From positions 1 to 39,575 of the IMG/VR virus record IMGVR_UViG_3300046656_000146: a stretch of 39,575 bases of DNA, one strand, 5' to 3'. The translations under genes were made by a program, and so were the position numbers. The notes under the pieces are model-generated. The model made no database searches and was not told the DNA's origin. It saw nothing but the letters and a program-made list of their open reading frames with translations. This stretch comes from a virus. Below are positions 15,736 through 24,905 of this stretch, one piece after another (the stretch's first letter is position 1; the number at the start of each line of letters is the position of its first letter).

Positions 15736-17069
15736 TGCGATGCCTGATAATATCTAATGACGGTGCCATCTGGGATAATATATAGCTTGTTCAACTTGGA
15801 ATTTAGCTGTAATAGTTGCTGAATCGAGTTATTGAGCACCCTGGATAGAGCGAACAAAGTAGATGGAACCCTAACTACATATGTGTTGATTTTGTAGCTT
15901 CTGTTGTTATTGAACAAAGAAATAAGGGCCTGTTGTAACTGTCCAAGAAATTGGAAAAGATAGAAAACAAGAGTTGCTGTCTCTACTCTTCCCAATGCTT
16001 GATAATAAACAATCATAGCCTCAGTAAAAGCAATGGCATTTTCAATAGCCTGTGCTGCATTGTTATTAGCGTTGCTATTTAAAGTTCCAACACGAGCATA
16101 TACATTGTTCAATGCATCTTGGTCTATATTGAATACTTGTTTTACTTCACCAAATACTGCTTTGTCGTAGTAGTAAGCGTTAGAAACTGGACCATGCAAA
16201 ATCAATCCCTTATTCTGATTGACAATAGCTCTACCAGATTGGAATAATTGAAATGGTGAAGTTGCTAGGGCCGCGCCCGCCCCTTGTAGAGAAGAGCTGA
16301 CTTGAACTACTTGAGCATTCAAAGCCCCAATGGTTTGCTGTGGAAACGATACTACATTTCTAACGAATCCATTGATTTTGCTAAAGAACTCTCCCAAAGT
16401 AAGGTTTGGTGGATTCATCTTAGAAAGCTTGGTGCTTGATATTTCATTATCAATGGAAGCTGCCGTGCTTTGCATATCTGCTAAGGTGCTGGGGGCAGAA
16501 ATGGTAGTTTTGATGTCTCCATCTCCGATGGTCTCAGTTAGAGTAACATCTAAATAGACACCATCTCTTGGCCCAGTTCCAACGAAACTGTAACTCCAAG
16601 TAACTGGAACAACATTTCTAATCCCAAGAAATGGGTGTTGGAAAGTGTGGAAATCAGTTGAGTCATATAGTTCATTGAGAAGTAGCTCAAATACTCTTGG
16701 GAACAAATCTCCCTGTTTCCAATGCTCTTTAGTGCTTGGATAAATGTTATTGGTTAAACAAGCTCTAAATGAATAGGTAGATGGATTACGACCAGTCAAT
16801 TCAACTCTAGCACTATCGACATTTGGATATTTATGAACCGCAACATCCTGACTGCTGTTTTCAGTGAAATTGGTAGCTGGGAATGGAATGCCAGCAAACT
16901 TCAACTCCAACAAATGGCTTAACTGATCTGGATCAGTAGTGTTAGTTTGTGGATTATCTGGGAAATTAGCCGGGGCGTTACTAACTGGTGGAATATTTAC
17001 AACGTTGTTGCCACCGCCAGTTGCGCTCTGAATGCCCGGTAAATTAGAAGTTGGTTGGTTAATTGTCAT
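15732..17069 (-). CDS. DNA circulation-like tail protein (Mu gpN-like)
   Basis: 445 residues. After a proline-rich head of about 45 residues comes LELKFAGIPFPATNF, VHKYPNVDSARVELTGRN and a later FQHPFLG and GPRDGVYLDVTLTE, the pattern of the DNA circulation N-terminal domain. In contractile phages this protein sits between tape measure and hub genes and is a baseplate component. The name comes from an older Mu-related report; a direct role in DNA circulation here is unproven. Confidence 0.78.
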   Translation of the reverse strand: MTINQPTSNLPGIQSATGGGNNVVNIPPVSNAPANFPDNPQTNTTDPDQLSHLLELKFAGIPFPATNFTENSSQDVAVHKYPNVDSARVELTGRNPSTYSFRACLTNNIYPSTKEHWKQGDLFPRVFELLLNELYDSTDFHTFQHPFLGIRNVVPVTWSYSFVGTGPRDGVYLDVTLTETIGDGDIKTTISAPSTLADMQSTAASIDNEISSTKLSKMNPPNLTLGEFFSKINGFVRNVVSFPQQTIGALNAQVVQVSSSLQGAGAALATSPFQLFQSGRAIVNQNKGLILHGPVSNAYYYDKAVFGEVKQVFNIDQDALNNVYARVGTLNSNANNNAAQAIENAIAFTEAMIVYYQALGRVETATLVFYLFQFLGQLQQALISLFNNNRSYKINTYVVRVPSTLFALSRVLNNSIQQLLQLNSKLNKLYIIPDGTVIRYYQASQ

Positions 17070-19207
17070 AGTGGTTGCTTATTGATTTTGATGTCATGGT
17101 GCATGTTTTCGATAGCCCTAACAACCTCTTTGTTATGAGCGTCTCCGACAATCTTAACTTCTGGGATAGTGATAACATTGCTGGCTTCTGGGACTTTGAT
17201 TTCTGCCACTTTCTTCTTGAGTTTATCGAAAGCATCTCCCAGATTATCAAGCGTAACAGCTAGGGCTGCCTGTGATTTGGATATTTGATCTCCGGCATCA
17301 ATGATTGGTTGTATTGAATCATGTAATACGCCACCAGTCATAGTATCTACCCACATTGCTAGGGCTTGCATAACCATACCAAATACGATACCCAAACGAG
17401 CTATTGCGCCACCTACCATAATGGTAATTGGAACCAACTCAATCATGGCACTAATCATTAGTTTGATAGCCTCAGTGATTAGTTCTTTGTTCTCAATTAG
17501 GGTCTTACCAAATGTTTCAACATACGGAACAAGCTCTTTCAAGACTGGAAGTAAAGCAGTTCCCATTTGATCTGTAATTTTATTGAACTCTGCTTTTAAC
17601 CTATCCTGAGTGCTAATGGTTTCAGTTGATTCATCACTCAACTGCTTCATGCTCATCGTTAAACCATCATTAGCTTCAAGCAATTTCATTACTTTATCAT
17701 ATTGCTGTTGTGTGGTATCTTTTTCAGTAACACCGGCAGCGGCTGACAAATGCATAAGCGCCTTATTGGCTTTGATTTCATCTTCTGTTTTGGGGGCGCC
17801 CAAATCATTATGGTGAGCTACGCTAAAAGCTAATCCCTGACGAAGATTGGTTACACGACCAGCCTTATCATATTTGAATCCGAAGTCATTGCCTTGTCTA
17901 TGTGATTTGTAAGCCTGACCAAGAATAGCCTGAGTTTCAATACCGGCTCCCAACATACCACCTTCAGCATATGGTTTAAGAATAGCACCAATACCTAATA
18001 GTTGCTGGATATTCTCTCCACGATCACCAGATAATCTAACAGACTGAGTCATTAGTGTTTTGGCTTGTGGGATATCTGTAATATCGAAAGAAGTTTTTCT
18101 ACCAAGAGCAGTTCCCCTTAATAGAGTTTGCTGAACATCACCGTGACTAAAAGTTGGATTCTGTTGTTTGATTTCACCATATAGATTCGCCATCTGGTCA
18201 AGAGGCATATTTCTTAAATGAGCCATATTGCCAATGAATTCTAATGTAGAGGGGTCTTTTAAGAAGCTCTTCTGCTCACCGGTTCCAACTCCCAAAATGT
18301 CAATGGCTTTTTTCCATTCATTGGAATCAAAAGCTCCGAGTTTTGGATTGGCTGCCAACTTAGCAGTCATATCGCCGAGTTCTTTCTCAGAGGCCCTTTC
18401 TTCTGGGAGAACTGCCATACGCAAAGTCTTAGTAACTTTTTCTGATTCAGCAGCATGCACCAAAGTCTCTTGGAGATTCTTAGCCCCACCGATTTGTGCA
18501 ATAGCTCCAATAAAAGAAGTTGCTAATAGTTTAGCTTGGGCACTAACTGACTCAAAACCAATCTCAACTAATTTGGCGGTAACTATTAATGGGGCCAAAG
18601 CAATTAAAACTCCCGCTATAAAAATTCCAGCCTCTCCCATTGCGGCTAATCCCGCAGCGCCTGAGGCGGCTCCTGAGGCAGCTCCACCAACTCCGGCGGC
18701 AGCTCCCTCTACCCCTTCTACGCCTGCAGCAACAGCAGAGCCCCCTCCGCCACTACTGACTTTGCTACCAATCCCAAGTTGATTAGCAATTCTAAGTATC
18801 TGTCCGGTTTTGCTGAAGCCGCTGCTAGATGCAATATGGCCAATTTGACCAAGATTGAGTTTCTGTCCGGCCTGAGCTTGAGAATCTTGAATGTATTTCT
18901 CATTCATGTGCTTGATTCTCAGATTCTCCCTCTCTTTGATAGAGGTGATTTGGCGAGAAGCATTCTCTTCAATCTGAACAATACGACGAGCCTTAGCCTC
19001 TTCATCAGCAACCTGACTATCGTTAATTCTTTTGATGGCAGACAATTTATTGCGTTCTAATTCAACGAGACGCTGGGCAGTGCGCTCGCCCATTTGCTGA
19101 ATCGATAAATTCATAGAGCGAGCGGAATCAGTCACGCCTTTTAGAGCGCTCTTGAGTTGTGGAATTCCACCTACGACTACATTGAATTGAACTTTTTTAT
19201 CTACCAT
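17066..19207 (-). CDS. Tape measure protein
   Basis: 713 residues. It has an N-terminal coiled coil with many Arg, Glu and Lys (about residues 45-110), an Ala/Gly-rich stretch, and a hydrophobic region near residues 190-240 (IFIAGVLIALAPLIVTAK). A second lies near 590-630 (MIELVPITIMVGGAIARL). This length would set a rather short contractile tail. No lysozyme or peptidase domain is seen. It comes directly after the frameshifting chaperone gene, the normal order. Confidence 0.9.
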   Translation of the reverse strand: MVDKKVQFNVVVGGIPQLKSALKGVTDSARSMNLSIQQMGERTAQRLVELERNKLSAIKRINDSQVADEEAKARRIVQIEENASRQITSIKERENLRIKHMNEKYIQDSQAQAGQKLNLGQIGHIASSSGFSKTGQILRIANQLGIGSKVSSGGGGSAVAAGVEGVEGAAAGVGGAASGAASGAAGLAAMGEAGIFIAGVLIALAPLIVTAKLVEIGFESVSAQAKLLATSFIGAIAQIGGAKNLQETLVHAAESEKVTKTLRMAVLPEERASEKELGDMTAKLAANPKLGAFDSNEWKKAIDILGVGTGEQKSFLKDPSTLEFIGNMAHLRNMPLDQMANLYGEIKQQNPTFSHGDVQQTLLRGTALGRKTSFDITDIPQAKTLMTQSVRLSGDRGENIQQLLGIGAILKPYAEGGMLGAGIETQAILGQAYKSHRQGNDFGFKYDKAGRVTNLRQGLAFSVAHHNDLGAPKTEDEIKANKALMHLSAAAGVTEKDTTQQQYDKVMKLLEANDGLTMSMKQLSDESTETISTQDRLKAEFNKITDQMGTALLPVLKELVPYVETFGKTLIENKELITEAIKLMISAMIELVPITIMVGGAIARLGIVFGMVMQALAMWVDTMTGGVLHDSIQPIIDAGDQISKSQAALAVTLDNLGDAFDKLKKKVAEIKVPEASNVITIPEVKIVGDAHNKEVVRAIENMHHDIKINKQPL

Positions 19208-19228
19208 TTTAGATTACCGTTGGCTCTT

Positions 19229-19938
19229 TCAGAGCACAATATTTTGGAAGTGTAGAACAGAATCAATAGTCCAATTGACCTTGTTAGATTTCTGCTCTTT
19301 GAGGGAAGCTCTGCGTTTATACTTATCGGGATTCATTTGCTCGTCATGCCATCTTCTGGCTGCGTTGTAAGCGATCCATTGTCCGTCTGTAATTTCGCCA
19401 ATTTTGCAGCCATAGAATTGATCAATATGTTCTGTGCGTGCGAGGTAAGAGAATTCAAAAAAAAATGTGGGTCTTTGCCATCCTGGATGAGTCTCTGAAT
19501 TAGAGCTTCAACCTTATCTGGATCATCGTTAGATAGGTTGGTTAGCCAAGGCTGGTTCAATTGAACAGTCATGTAATGATTAGATAGAATACCCGCTTGG
19601 TCTGGCGTCAAAGCCTCCATAACAGCATCTTTGGTTGGAAACAGTCTCTTATTTTGGTCTTGAGGTTGTCTAACCGAGAAGTAGATAGTCCAATAAGCCA
19701 GATGGTCAGAGTATTTAGTATCCCACTCAGACGCTTCGTCTTTCTTGGGAATGTCTTTACCATAAGAAGCTCTGGTGTCAGATTCTGCCTTCTGCTTGGC
19801 TTCAAATAGCTCCCTACCCGATAGAACCACCATTGGTAATACAATGGCTTGTCCCTCTTTGGTTTTGAATGGCATTTCTACCATCATGTGCCACTTCTGG
19901 GTTAATTGTGCGTAAAGATTATCATTATTGTCTGTCAT
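19229..19938 (-). CDS. Tail assembly chaperone, -1 frameshift fusion product
   Basis: Shifting -1 in the run of nine T (19465-19457) keeps an open frame for 76 more codons, to TGA at 19231-19229, just before the tape measure ATG at 19207. The fused protein would be about 236 residues: 160 from frame zero and 76 from the -1 frame. The added part begins FEFSYLARTEHIDQFYG and ends FQNIVL. This is the G/GT arrangement of long-tailed phages. The open -1 frame and its coordinates are read from the sequence; that ribosomes shift here is inferred from the family. Confidence 0.8.
19333..19938 (-). CDS. Tail assembly chaperone, zero-frame product
   Basis: 201 residues from ATG 19938, which has AGGA at the right distance; a GTG 87 bases upstream lies inside a strong hairpin and is rejected. 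It is acidic and mostly helical, without a known catalytic motif. It is placed between tail tube and tape measure, as are gpG of lambda and the Mu counterpart. Codons CAT TTT TTT TTG (19467-19456) form the shift site. The chaperone would coat the tape measure during tail growth and leave the particle. Confidence 0.85.
   Translation of the reverse strand: MTDNNDNLYAQLTQKWHMMVEMPFKTKEGQAIVLPMVVLSGRELFEAKQKAESDTRASYGKDIPKKDEASEWDTKYSDHLAYWTIYFSVRQPQDQNKRLFPTKDAVMEALTPDQAGILSNHYMTVQLNQPWLTNLSNDDPDKVEALIQRLIQDGKDPHFFLNSLTSHAQNILINSMAAKLAKLQTDNGSLTTQPEDGMTSK
19457..19465 (-). other. Slippery site for -1 frameshift (T9)
   Basis: Nine T in a row on the minus strand, read as CAT TTT TTT TTG in frame zero. 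The heptamer T TTT TTT allows both tRNAs to re-pair after a one-base backward slip. It lies in the last third of the chaperone gene, where such sites are expected. Confidence 0.82.
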
Positions 19939-19963
19939 GTGTTTATCCTGATGCTGAAAAAGT

Positions 19964-20029
19964 AAAATGGCCGGGAAATCTACATTTGAACCATCAGGTA
20001 GTTCGTGTGTAAAATTCCCGGCCACTTTT
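19964..20029 (-). promoter_or_regulatory. Strong hairpin between tail tube and chaperone genes
   Basis: TTCCCGGCCA (20015-20024) and TGGCCGGGAA (19968-19977) form a perfect 10-bp G+C-rich stem. With a one-base bulge it extends by four A-T pairs, and CTTTTT follows on the minus strand. The 37-base loop is long for a simple terminator. It could be a partial terminator or an RNA-stability element that lowers chaperone and tape measure expression below that of the tube. A weaker hairpin, ACATTA / TAATGT, lies upstream in the same gap. Confidence 0.65.
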
Positions 20030-20137
20030 GGCCCCTGTCAGTATATTCTGAAAGGTCGCCTCGTTATTTTGCTCAACATTACGCCTGATTCATAATGTCG
20101 GGAGGCTATTTGATATTATCGCTTTGTGTTTATTGGA

Positions 20138-20608
20138 TTATTGAAAGAGAGAAAGTTGACCAGTGCATTTGTAGGTAACATCTACCTGCTTGCCAATGGC
20201 ATAATCAACAGTGACATCTTTAACGAAGCCCTTGAATACATATTGCTGAACTGCTGGAGAGCCGATAGCAATGATGAACTTAATAGGCTGGTTAAGATTT
20301 TGGTTAAGTGAAGTGATCATAGTTGCAGCTAGCTGAGTTCCAGCGGCTGCGTCACCACCAGTGTTGAAACCTACGCCACCAGTATCGGTGTCAATATAGG
20401 GAACAACTGCTTTGAGGGTGCATTCCGTGCGAGCAGCGCCTTTAACAACGCCCGCCCATTCTCTCATGATTGTTTCTACATCCGCAGAACCGCTCATTTG
20501 GTCGAGAGTAACAGATTGAACCTGATCTTGTGGAGTATCATTAATTGATACATAAAGTGGAGCATACTCTTGCGGAGTAAATGGAGATGTAGTTGGTAAG
20601 CTTGGCAT
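20138..20608 (-). CDS. Tail tube protein (Mu gpM-like)
   Basis: 156 residues, beta-rich, directly after the sheath gene and 16 bases from it. Segments such as YVSINDTPQDQVQSVTLDQM, ECTLKAVVPYID and VDVTYKCTGQL match a rolled beta-barrel tube subunit of the contractile-tail type. Many copies form the inner tail channel. The following 199 bases hold structured RNA and no gene. Confidence 0.85.
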   Translation of the reverse strand: MPSLPTTSPFTPQEYAPLYVSINDTPQDQVQSVTLDQMSGSADVETIMREWAGVVKGAARTECTLKAVVPYIDTDTGGVGFNTGGDAAAGTQLAATMITSLNQNLNQPIKFIIAIGSPAVQQYVFKGFVKDVTVDYAIGKQVDVTYKCTGQLSLFQ

Positions 20609-20624
20609 TTGTTATTTGTCCTTA

Positions 20625-22166
20625 TTAAGAAACCTGATCGACAGAGACGCCGAAAGTGTGTAGTGGATCAGCAGTGAATAGAGGCACTCGAATTCCAATT
20701 CTTGAGGTTGGAGAAGTTTCTCTCTGAACTACCAAAGAGTTAATGACAGACGGGCCATCAACTAAACCAGCAGCCGAATAGGTATTAATCAATTCAACTA
20801 CGGTGTTTCTAACCTGGCTTGGAGTAACTACATTTGCTCCTGGAGGTGGCTGACCCTGAACTGGATCGTTGCCAATCAATTTGCGCGGATAACGAAGAAC
20901 CAAGAGGCTAATCAAGTCATCACCAAAGAAGTCACAGATAGTGACTTTACCAGAATCCGTGATACGGTAGTCATTGACGGAACCGTTGAGATAGTGGGTA
21001 GTGATTCTCTTAACAATGCTGGTTCTACCACCTTGCTGAACCTTCAAAGCAGTGATGCCTGAAAGAACTGCGCTTCTGATAGAAGCCGTGGATGGCGCTG
21101 AACCATCGAGTGGGGCTGCGACTGCATTCCAAAATGGTGCAGAGTTAGGGTCATTTCCGAAGCCGTCAAAATTGACGCCACCAGCACTTAGTGGTGGAAC
21201 TTCGAAGAGTGAATAAGCGGCTGCTGCATTAGCGGCAAGTTCAGATGGAACTGTATCAGAGTTCTGTAACCATATACATTCCGCTCTTGCATCATTGACT
21301 GTAGCAGTCGTTGATTCGGTGTGAGCCAAAGTATCAGAAGAGCCTCCGAATAGACGCTGACGCAAACCAATAGTTGGTTGGGCTAAAACATCAATATGAG
21401 TTTGAACAGCTTCAAATTGAGTTGCATCGACAGCATCACATCCCGCTTCAGTGATGTAGTAGTAGTATCTAATACCGTTGGTAGCTAAGAAGTTAAGAAC
21501 ATTGGTATAAGAATCACCACCGCTTCCACCAGAGAAGAATCTTTGGCTTGGAACGCTGGAAGTAATACCTACGCCTGTAAGAACACGCGCACAGCCCCTA
21601 ATCCAATTACTACGAGCGCCAATTACCTTAGCTGTAATAGTAACAGTTCCGCTGGATGCTTGAGCAGTGACAGGGAGATTGACCTGACTATTGATGGCAG
21701 CAGCAACAGCAGCTCCAACAGCGGTTGCATTGTCGCCAGTTAAGAACCCAATATCAACTGGGGTGTCACCTACGATTGTGCAACGAATAGTTCCTGAGAG
21801 TGTAGCAGTTCCGCTGAATACAATAGACAGAGTAGAAGCTGCGCCAGAAGCGGTAGCAACTGGGGCCACATAGAGTGGAGTATTTGGATTGACCTTCATA
21901 AAGGCAGCCACCATACGAGCTGCTGGCGAACCAGCGCCAAATAGGTCAATAGCATCTTGAGAGCTGGACATACCTACTTGAGTGTCAGGGCCATAAACAT
22001 AGCCATCGGTGCTTGCCGTTGCGCCAGATGCCAGGTTTGCCAAAATGATTGCCGCGTATTTGGTATTACCAAGGCTCGGCTGCCCTTGCGCAAATTGAAC
22101 CTGAAGATAAACGCCAGGCGGGTCATTTGGCCCGAGTCCGATGATGTTAATTGGTTGTAAGCTCAT
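20625..22166 (-). CDS. Tail sheath protein (Mu gpL-like)
   Basis: 513 residues. The N-terminus has PPGVYLQVQFAQGQ and the C-terminal part DYRITDSGKVTICDFFGDD and VLRYPRKLIGND, with NTVVELINTYSAAGLVDG, all typical of the contractile sheath fold. A central Ala/Thr-rich beta domain is inserted. It is paired with the tube gene downstream. This gene establishes myovirus morphology. Confidence 0.92.
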   Translation of the reverse strand: MSLQPINIIGLGPNDPPGVYLQVQFAQGQPSLGNTKYAAIILANLASGATASTDGYVYGPDTQVGMSSSQDAIDLFGAGSPAARMVAAFMKVNPNTPLYVAPVATASGAASTLSIVFSGTATLSGTIRCTIVGDTPVDIGFLTGDNATAVGAAVAAAINSQVNLPVTAQASSGTVTITAKVIGARSNWIRGCARVLTGVGITSSVPSQRFFSGGSGGDSYTNVLNFLATNGIRYYYYITEAGCDAVDATQFEAVQTHIDVLAQPTIGLRQRLFGGSSDTLAHTESTTATVNDARAECIWLQNSDTVPSELAANAAAAYSLFEVPPLSAGGVNFDGFGNDPNSAPFWNAVAAPLDGSAPSTASIRSAVLSGITALKVQQGGRTSIVKRITTHYLNGSVNDYRITDSGKVTICDFFGDDLISLLVLRYPRKLIGNDPVQGQPPPGANVVTPSQVRNTVVELINTYSAAGLVDGPSVINSLVVQRETSPTSRIGIRVPLFTADPLHTFGVSVDQVS

Positions 22167-22171
22167 TTAAT

Positions 22172-22459
22172 TTATCCCTTGTCCGAAGATTTCCAAACTA
22201 CTCCAGCAGCTTGGGCTGTTTCGAGATTAGCTGGTAAAAGTGATTTTTCTTTCAGGTGCCTAATGTATTCTGGGTGATATGGAACTTGAACTCCCTTTAG
22301 AGCAATTTCCCACTCATCCGTAGTAACATTATAGGTTTTCCCAACTACCCTACGCACTTGTCCGTGCCCAGTTATGAAGTTACCGTCTGAAGATATTTCA
22401 TGCACGCTGGCGTCTGGGACTGCGATTACGAGTAGTTTATTTTTGTTTCTCTTAGTCAT
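22172..22459 (-). CDS. Small protein preceding the sheath gene
   Basis: 95 residues from ATG 22459, which follows AGGAG closely; a longer in-frame start overlaps the upstream gene and is rejected. The body has a VVGKTYNVTTDEWEIALKG beta region and then EYIRHLKEKSLLPANLETA. In Mu-like phages a small DUF2635-type protein precedes the sheath, and this one is in the same place and of similar size. Homology is not certain. Confidence 0.6.
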   Translation of the reverse strand: MTKRNKNKLLVIAVPDASVHEISSDGNFITGHGQVRRVVGKTYNVTTDEWEIALKGVQVPYHPEYIRHLKEKSLLPANLETAQAAGVVWKSSDKG

Positions 22460-22487
22460 ATTGCTCCTGATGGGACGGTTGAACCGC

Positions 22488-23498
22488 TTAACTATATGTG
22501 AAATTCTGAGTAGATGTTGCAACATTACCATATTTATCTGTAATTACAACAGGGCCTGAAGTCCCCGAAGGTGCATATCCCGTAATGACAATCATTACTG
22601 TGTCAGATTTAACCAAGAACCTCAATACTGCATTTCCAGCAAGGGTAATTTGAGATTGCTGTGAAAGTCCAGCTTCTTCAAATCCAGTGCCGTATATAAC
22701 TACCATTGTATTGCCGGATAATGGCCCAGAATTTGGTGTAAAAGAAGTAACTCTTAGCCCTGGATTAGTGTGAAACTCAATGAAATCCACAATTGGGTCA
22801 TTGATATTGTATCCATCCAAATGATCAATATAGCCATCAAACCCGGTAAGCGATTCGAAGTTATCCCTAACGAATTGATCTCGTTCAAATACCTTGAACT
22901 TAATTTGCACACTTGGAAACTCTGTCTTGCCATCTTGCCCCAAGAAAGAGCCGTATTCGGCGCCTTCCATTAAAGCAAAGGCAAATCCAGCCTCTCTCCA
23001 AACCAACTCACCATTGTTGTATTTAGGGTCGCTACCACGGAAAGTATAGAAGAGCAAAGTCTTGGATACTTCTTGCAAAAATGGATACAGCATATTACGC
23101 TGATTGACATTGGCAAGTGGTGGCAATACCCAGTTGATAACGAAATCGCTCTCAATTACAATGTGAGTAGTGCTAAGCTGACGATATTGTTCTTTTTCTC
23201 GATAGACAGAAAGAACGGGGAAGTGATAGTCAGTTTGTTGTAGGGTAGATGGTAGTGGGAAGCAAAGTGCATCACCAACCGTGTATCCATCTTTCATATT
23301 CTGCAATTTGCTATTGACTAGCCCGCAGGACAAGCACGCTTCATTCCAGCGAGACGACATATTAGCTTGTAGAACACCTCGGAAAAATTCGAGAATCTTC
23401 TGACTAACAATATCAGTATCTTTGAGGGTCGTATTTCCAGTGCCAGTTTGTGGCGGATATACATTGGAGTCAAATGAGAAATATCCATCTTGAACCAT
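22488..23498 (-). CDS. Virion protein with C-terminal IPT/TIG domain
   Basis: 336 residues. Residues from about 245 on (VTSFTPNSGPLSGNTMVVIY followed by GTGFEEAG, and a later SGPVVITDKYGN) make one immunoglobulin-like IPT/TIG domain. The first 240 residues have no motif I recognise, and their position after the gp10-like gene is that of a tail terminator or neck protein. Ig-like domains on virion proteins often decorate the surface and bind carbohydrates weakly. GGGAGG lies six bases before ATG 23498. Confidence 0.72.
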   Translation of the reverse strand: MVQDGYFSFDSNVYPPQTGTGNTTLKDTDIVSQKILEFFRGVLQANMSSRWNEACLSCGLVNSKLQNMKDGYTVGDALCFPLPSTLQQTDYHFPVLSVYREKEQYRQLSTTHIVIESDFVINWVLPPLANVNQRNMLYPFLQEVSKTLLFYTFRGSDPKYNNGELVWREAGFAFALMEGAEYGSFLGQDGKTEFPSVQIKFKVFERDQFVRDNFESLTGFDGYIDHLDGYNINDPIVDFIEFHTNPGLRVTSFTPNSGPLSGNTMVVIYGTGFEEAGLSQQSQITLAGNAVLRFLVKSDTVMIVITGYAPSGTSGPVVITDKYGNVATSTQNFTYS

Positions 23499-23501
23499 TG
23501 A

Positions 23502-23921
23502 TTACCTCCCTACAAACTTGTCGAAATTGCGATTAAAGATATTCTCTATTTCTCCCTCTACTTTGTCTTGAGCCTGTTGCATGAATGGCAATGGCCCATG
23601 GGCAGTCGATGATTTGACGAAGATATCTTTTCCGTCAATTTTGAAGTGAAGAACTCCGCCAGGTTGTTTTGGAGTAATCTTAAAACCCTTATATGGATTT
23701 CCGTCTTCCAAGTATCCAGCATATGGTTTATCGGCTAATACAAAACCAGATAATCTACCAGTTGCATGAAAATTGGTCGCTGCTTTGAGGGCGCGATTCT
23801 TAAACAGCTTGGTGTTGCGAGCTGCCTCTTCACCCAATTTACCAGCATCGAGAAGCGTCTGATGAGCAGTCGCCTCTATCTGGGCTGGTAGTTCTGCTAA
23901 GTATTTCTCTAATTCTTTCAC
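23502..23921 (-). CDS. HK97 gp10-like head-tail connector / tail completion protein
   Basis: 139 residues, starting at GTG 23921 that overlaps the upstream stop. The pattern is a charged helix with LGEEAARNTKLF, then YAGYLEDGN and a C-terminal helix PFMQQAQDKVEGEIENIF, as in HK97 gp10-type proteins. These act at the neck, joining head and tail. Lysine content is high. Confidence 0.75.
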   Translation of the reverse strand: MKELEKYLAELPAQIEATAHQTLLDAGKLGEEAARNTKLFKNRALKAATNFHATGRLSGFVLADKPYAGYLEDGNPYKGFKITPKQPGGVLHFKIDGKDIFVKSSTAHGPLPFMQQAQDKVEGEIENIFNRNFDKFVGR

Positions 23922-24436
23922 GGGATGACATCCTGAATAGCGGTCAGCCTGACATAATAGAAAACATTGTCCATTCCATTGAGAACCACTTCTTTAACCT
24001 TGAAGTAATTGCCATTGGCTTGATTAAGTCCGCCACCTTTAACCAGAACATAGATTTGTGTATTCTGTGCTGCGGTTGGGCCAGGCTGGAAACTGGATGG
24101 ATCGTATCCGCCAGTCTGATAGCCAGTATCGTATGGAAAAGCTAATGGGCCAAGCATTAATTCCATGTCCGTCAATGCCGCTCCAGCTAAAACTGAAACT
24201 TGATTAGTATCCATTTTAGTTAGATACTGGACATGTGGATTAAGATTGGCTGCGATAGCAGCGCCTACTGTGATGCGGGTATCTGTTCTTACCCTACCAG
24301 AGGGGGAGTCATCGAAATTGACCGCATCATTGACCACTTTGACAAGATAAACTTGGAAGTTGGATAGTTCTTTGTAAGCAACTATCCCGAATCCATTATC
24401 CTGAGCGGCCCTGATTGTATCAATGAATGTTGCCAT
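23918..24436 (-). CDS. Head-tail connector protein, unknown family
   Basis: 172 residues with a mixed alpha/beta pattern and no catalytic motif. It lies between the 147-residue connector and the gp10-like protein, so a neck role (stopper or adaptor) is likely. It has a central QTGGYDPSSFQPGPT loop, and the C-terminal strand VFYYVRLTAIQDVIP ends at the overlapping GTGA. Confidence 0.6.
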   Translation of the reverse strand: MATFIDTIRAAQDNGFGIVAYKELSNFQVYLVKVVNDAVNFDDSPSGRVRTDTRITVGAAIAANLNPHVQYLTKMDTNQVSVLAGAALTDMELMLGPLAFPYDTGYQTGGYDPSSFQPGPTAAQNTQIYVLVKGGGLNQANGNYFKVKEVVLNGMDNVFYYVRLTAIQDVIP

Positions 24437-24445
24437 TTAGTTGCC

Positions 24446-24889
24446 TTATGGTCTCCCGAAGAACTTTGGATTAGCATATTGACTGCCAGAACCAAGTCCA
24501 TCGGAGTAAAAATAAGGTCGAAGTGGCTGAACACCTAATCTAATAGCTACCTTCATGATTTGATTGGTTCCCTCTCTACGCAATGTAGATAAGGCCATTC
24601 GATAATCTTGTTTGAGAGTAGCGCCATTAGATAATGATACTGGAACTTCATAAACAGCTAAGTTAATAGTCTGCTGACCAAGTGCCGTAATGTATCCATC
24701 AATGGCAGCAATGGCTTGTAAAGCTGCACGAACAGCATCTTCAATGCTGGAATCGGGAGCCGAACCGCCTTCACTAATAGGTTGAATAGTAGTGATGGCT
24801 GATTCTAAGAATGGGTTAGCCGAGATGTATAACCTAGGGAACCCTAAGTATGAACGAATCTCGTCTCTTTCAAATTCTGAAAAAGTCAT
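24446..24889 (-). CDS. Head completion / connector protein
   Basis: 147 residues, mostly helical (FERDEIRSYLGFPRLY, then SSIEDAVRAALQAIAAIDGY, then DYRMALSTLRREG). It is the first gene after the major capsid protein, and helical adaptors that dock onto the portal are usually there. The ribosome site AAAAGGCG overlaps the 3' side of a hairpin. Confidence 0.65.
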   Translation of the reverse strand: MTFSEFERDEIRSYLGFPRLYISANPFLESAITTIQPISEGGSAPDSSIEDAVRAALQAIAAIDGYITALGQQTINLAVYEVPVSLSNGATLKQDYRMALSTLRREGTNQIMKVAIRLGVQPLRPYFYSDGLGSGSQYANPKFFGRP

Positions 24890-24905
24890 CAGTATTCGCC
24901 TTTTG

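Noticed and set aside
18228-18782. 184-codon plus-strand open frame inside the tape measure
   Set aside because: It is antisense to a clear tape measure gene; its Ala/Pro-rich end mirrors the Gly/Ala-rich tape measure segment.
19457-19465. Run of nine bases as a sequencing error that breaks the gene
   Set aside because: Frame zero continues for another 41 codons to a normal stop and the -1 frame is open to the tape measure, which is the pattern of programmed shifting; a simple error would not keep both open.
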